A DNA stretch of 64,000 bases from Campylobacter concisus (GTDB lineage Bacteria; Campylobacterota; Campylobacteria; Campylobacterales; Campylobacteraceae), in the NCBI RefSeq assembly GCF_003049085.1, contig NZ_PIQX01000002.1, positions 124,001 to 188,000 on the forward strand. The letters are read 5' to 3'. Below, piece after piece: positions 62,290-64,000 of the stretch (position 1 is the stretch's first letter; each line of letters begins with the position of its first letter). The notes beneath the pieces were generated by a model. It searched no databases. It was not told where the DNA came from and worked only from the letters and a program-made list of their open reading frames with translations. The position numbers and the translations under genes are program-made.

Positions 62290-62928
62290 ATGAAAAAAAC
62301 CATACTTTTTGATTTAGACGGTACACTTATTGACTCGACTTCGGCTATTTTAAAAGGATTTGATAGAGCTTTTTTATCTCATGGCAAAAAAGAGCCAGAC
62401 CATAATGTATTAAAGTCTTTGGTTGGTCATCCGCTTGAAATAATGTTTGAAAGACTTGGTGCAAGCAAAAATTTAATTGATAGCTATATAAAAGAGTATA
62501 AAGCTTGCTACGAAAAAAATTATCTTAATGAGACGGTACTCTTAGATTATGCAAATGAAGCATTGAAGGAGGCAAGTAGCTTTGCTGATGTAGGTATAGT
62601 TACTACGAAAACTTCAAAATTTTCTATTATCTTGCTTGAGCATTTGGGGGTTATGAAATATATAAAAACTGTTATTGGAAGAGACGATGTTGCTAATCCA
62701 AAACCAAATCCAGAACCTATAAATTTGGCTTTAGATAGACTTAATAAAGATAAAAATAATGCATTTATGGTAGGTGATACCATTATGGATCTAATGGCTG
62801 CACAAGCTGCCTTTGTTACAGGCGTGGGTCTAACTTGTGGATATGGTCAAAAGAGTGATTTGGAGAATTTTAGTAAACATATTTTCTCAAACCCATTTGA
62901 AGCCGTTAGCTTTATAGAAGAGGTTTGA
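62290..62928 (+). CDS. HAD-family phosphatase, Gph-like
   Basis: 212 residues of haloacid dehalogenase superfamily subfamily IA. Motif I is LFDLDGTLIDST with the nucleophile and acid aspartates; motif II is VGIVTTKTS; motif III lysine is in NPKPNPEPI; motif IV is VGDTIMDLMAA. Such proteins are usually annotated as phosphoglycolate phosphatase, but the specificity is uncertain. The frame extends to 62242 through the terminator, so the start is at 62290 (or 62287), with a GGAG site in front. A gap of 246 bp follows, in which I see no gene or clear structure. Confidence 0.85.
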   Translation: MKKTILFDLDGTLIDSTSAILKGFDRAFLSHGKKEPDHNVLKSLVGHPLEIMFERLGASKNLIDSYIKEYKACYEKNYLNETVLLDYANEALKEASSFADVGIVTTKTSKFSIILLEHLGVMKYIKTVIGRDDVANPKPNPEPINLALDRLNKDKNNAFMVGDTIMDLMAAQAAFVTGVGLTCGYGQKSDLENFSKHIFSNPFEAVSFIEEV

Positions 62929-63174
62929 TAATCTAATATCCCCAAACTGCTTATCCTTTAAAGTAAATTTAACCTAACGTTTAGCTTGCTTGGTTATAAA
63001 ATTTACTCCAAAAAATTTATTACCTTTGTTTGGCGCAAAATCTTTTTAAAAATATTTATTATGAATTTTTACATCTAAATTACTTAAATTGATTTTCTTA
63101 ATAGCCTACTTTCATAGTAAATTTATCTTATTTAAAATATGAAAATTTATCTAAAACTAGCTAATTTTAGGAGA

Positions 63175-63999
63175 TCATAGATTTAAGACCCTAGCCACTT
63201 TTAGGGCGCTTGCAAATGCAAAATGCAAGTTATATCCGCCAAGCATGCCAGTGATGTCCAAGACTTCACCAATAAAATAAAGCCCCTTAACGCTATAAGC
63301 TTGTAAATTTTCATCTAAAAATTCGCTCTTTACGCCACCTTTTGTAACCTCCGCTCTTTCAAAGCCAAATGTCCCAGCTGGGGCAAACTCATAAGCAAAA
63401 AGCCTTTTTATTATTTGTCTATCATTGTCGTTAAATTCATAAAAGGCTCTGTCTTTTAAGCCAAAATTTTTTAAAACCTCCAGTACAAATCTCTTTGGTA
63501 AGGGCAAAACCGAACTAAGCTGCTTTTTGCCATTTATTAAATTTTTCTCATTAAATTTGGGTAAAAAATTTATACAAATTCGACCTTTTTGCCAAAATAA
63601 CGAGGCGTTTAGTATCGCTGGTCCGCTTATGCCTCTATGTGTAAAAAGTAAGTCTCCACTAAATTTATGGCTATTTATCTCCACATCTGCGTTTAGGCTG
63701 ACGCCACTAAGTTCTTTAAACCAAAACTCATCTTTTTGTACGCTAAATCCGACAAGTGCAGGTGCAAGAGCTGATGTCTCAATACCAAAATCATTTGCTA
63801 TTTTATAGCCAATGTCGCTTGCGCCAAGGGCTTTGTAGCTTAGTCCGCCACTTGCTATGACTAAATTTCTAGCTCTAAATTTCTCATCTTTTGTCAAAAT
63901 TTCAAAAATTCCATCTACTTTTTTAGCGCCAAGAACCTCTTTATTGTAAAAAATATCCGCTTTTTGTCTTTTCAGAAGTACGTTTAAAACGCTCTTTGC
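63175..63999 (-). CDS. BaiN/YhiN-family NAD(P)/FAD flavoprotein, C-terminal part (runs off right edge)
   Basis: About 274 codons of an incomplete gene, open to the window edge. Visible segments: LVIASGGLSYKALGASDIGY (the conserved ASGG(S/L)SYP-type motif), FTHRGISGPAILNAS, the TKGGVKSEF segment and the C-terminal FAD-binding VLDITGMLGGYNLHFAFASA. These place it in the HI0933/YhiN flavoprotein family. The reaction is not known for most members. The N-terminal FAD-binding GxGxxG lies outside the window. Confidence 0.85.
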   Translation of the reverse strand, partial: AKSVLNVLLKRQKADIFYNKEVLGAKKVDGIFEILTKDEKFRARNLVIASGGLSYKALGASDIGYKIANDFGIETSALAPALVGFSVQKDEFWFKELSGVSLNADVEINSHKFSGDLLFTHRGISGPAILNASLFWQKGRICINFLPKFNEKNLINGKKQLSSVLPLPKRFVLEVLKNFGLKDRAFYEFNDNDRQIIKRLFAYEFAPAGTFGFERAEVTKGGVKSEFLDENLQAYSVKGLYFIGEVLDITGMLGGYNLHFAFASALKVARVLNL

Positions 64000-64000
64000 A

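Noticed and set aside
1..64000. Phase-variable G/C tracts, CRISPR repeats, tRNA or rRNA genes
   Set aside because: Read by eye, I found no G or C run of eight or more, no regularly spaced repeats and no tRNA-like cloverleaf; a proper tRNA or repeat scan was not possible.

Overview
The window is a 64 kb stretch of chromosome from an AT-rich epsilonproteobacterium (Campylobacterota), almost certainly a Campylobacter. Several signs support this: the AT-biased codon use and frequent TTG/GTG starts; the nikZYXWV-type transporter; QueH; the cbb3 oxidase operon running into addB-addA-rplM-rpsI and a CadF-type OmpA protein; and a gene order (miaA, mqnP, moaA, rsmE, rpmE, rsmI, rlmB, hom, trxA, trxB, dapB, purF, then ilvE, bcp, fabZ, lpxA, clpX, mreBC, carB) that I recall from C. 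jejuni in rearranged blocks. A C. concisus-like species is my best guess, but the species cannot be fixed from sequence alone.

Layout. 1-1264 (minus): start of miaA and an FAD oxidoreductase. 1370-18395 (plus): menaquinone prenyltransferase, moaA, the queE-queD pair of the queuosine pathway, rRNA methyltransferases and rpmE, a RodZ-like protein, an aminotransferase, homoserine dehydrogenase, thioredoxin and its reductase, dapB and purF. 18516-25567 (minus): two DUF2393 proteins, hisIE, an SPFH protein, ilvE, a DsbA, an EptC-type phosphoethanolamine transferase, Bcp and a tautomerase. 26084-29392 (minus): a very large AsmA/DUF748 protein. 29567-35370 (plus): a five-gene nickel/peptide ABC transporter behind a palindromic operator-like site, then queH. 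35520-43060 (plus): fabZ, lpxA, clpX, mreB, mreC and carB. 43057-45577 (plus): a restriction-modification cassette. 45865-48691: a small membrane protein, a DUF507 protein, carA and a SafE-like membrane protein. 48773-54122: an orphan response regulator and the ccoNOQP operon with four small accessory genes. 54246-62928: a flavin reductase, addB, addA, rplM, rpsI, an OmpA/CadF-like protein and a Gph-type phosphatase. The right edge holds part of a BaiN/YhiN flavoprotein.

The most interesting part is 42934-45740. The cassette contains a winged-helix protein with a nuclease-like domain, a DpnD-like small protein, a DpnII/MboI-family restriction endonuclease and a DpnA-like adenine methyltransferase. 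It sits exactly between two copies of the last 42 codons of carB. The second copy is an orphan tail that differs almost only at synonymous sites and is followed by a strong terminator hairpin. The endonuclease gene is interrupted by an inversion: its central ~300 bp lies on the minus strand between 19-bp inverted repeats (18/19 identical). Flipping that segment on paper restores one uninterrupted 272-codon frame with the family's motifs in order. I read this as a restriction enzyme locked or switched OFF by DNA inversion, in a cassette that entered by duplicating the end of carB.

I saw no tRNA or rRNA gene, CRISPR array, transposase or long G/C tract in the window.
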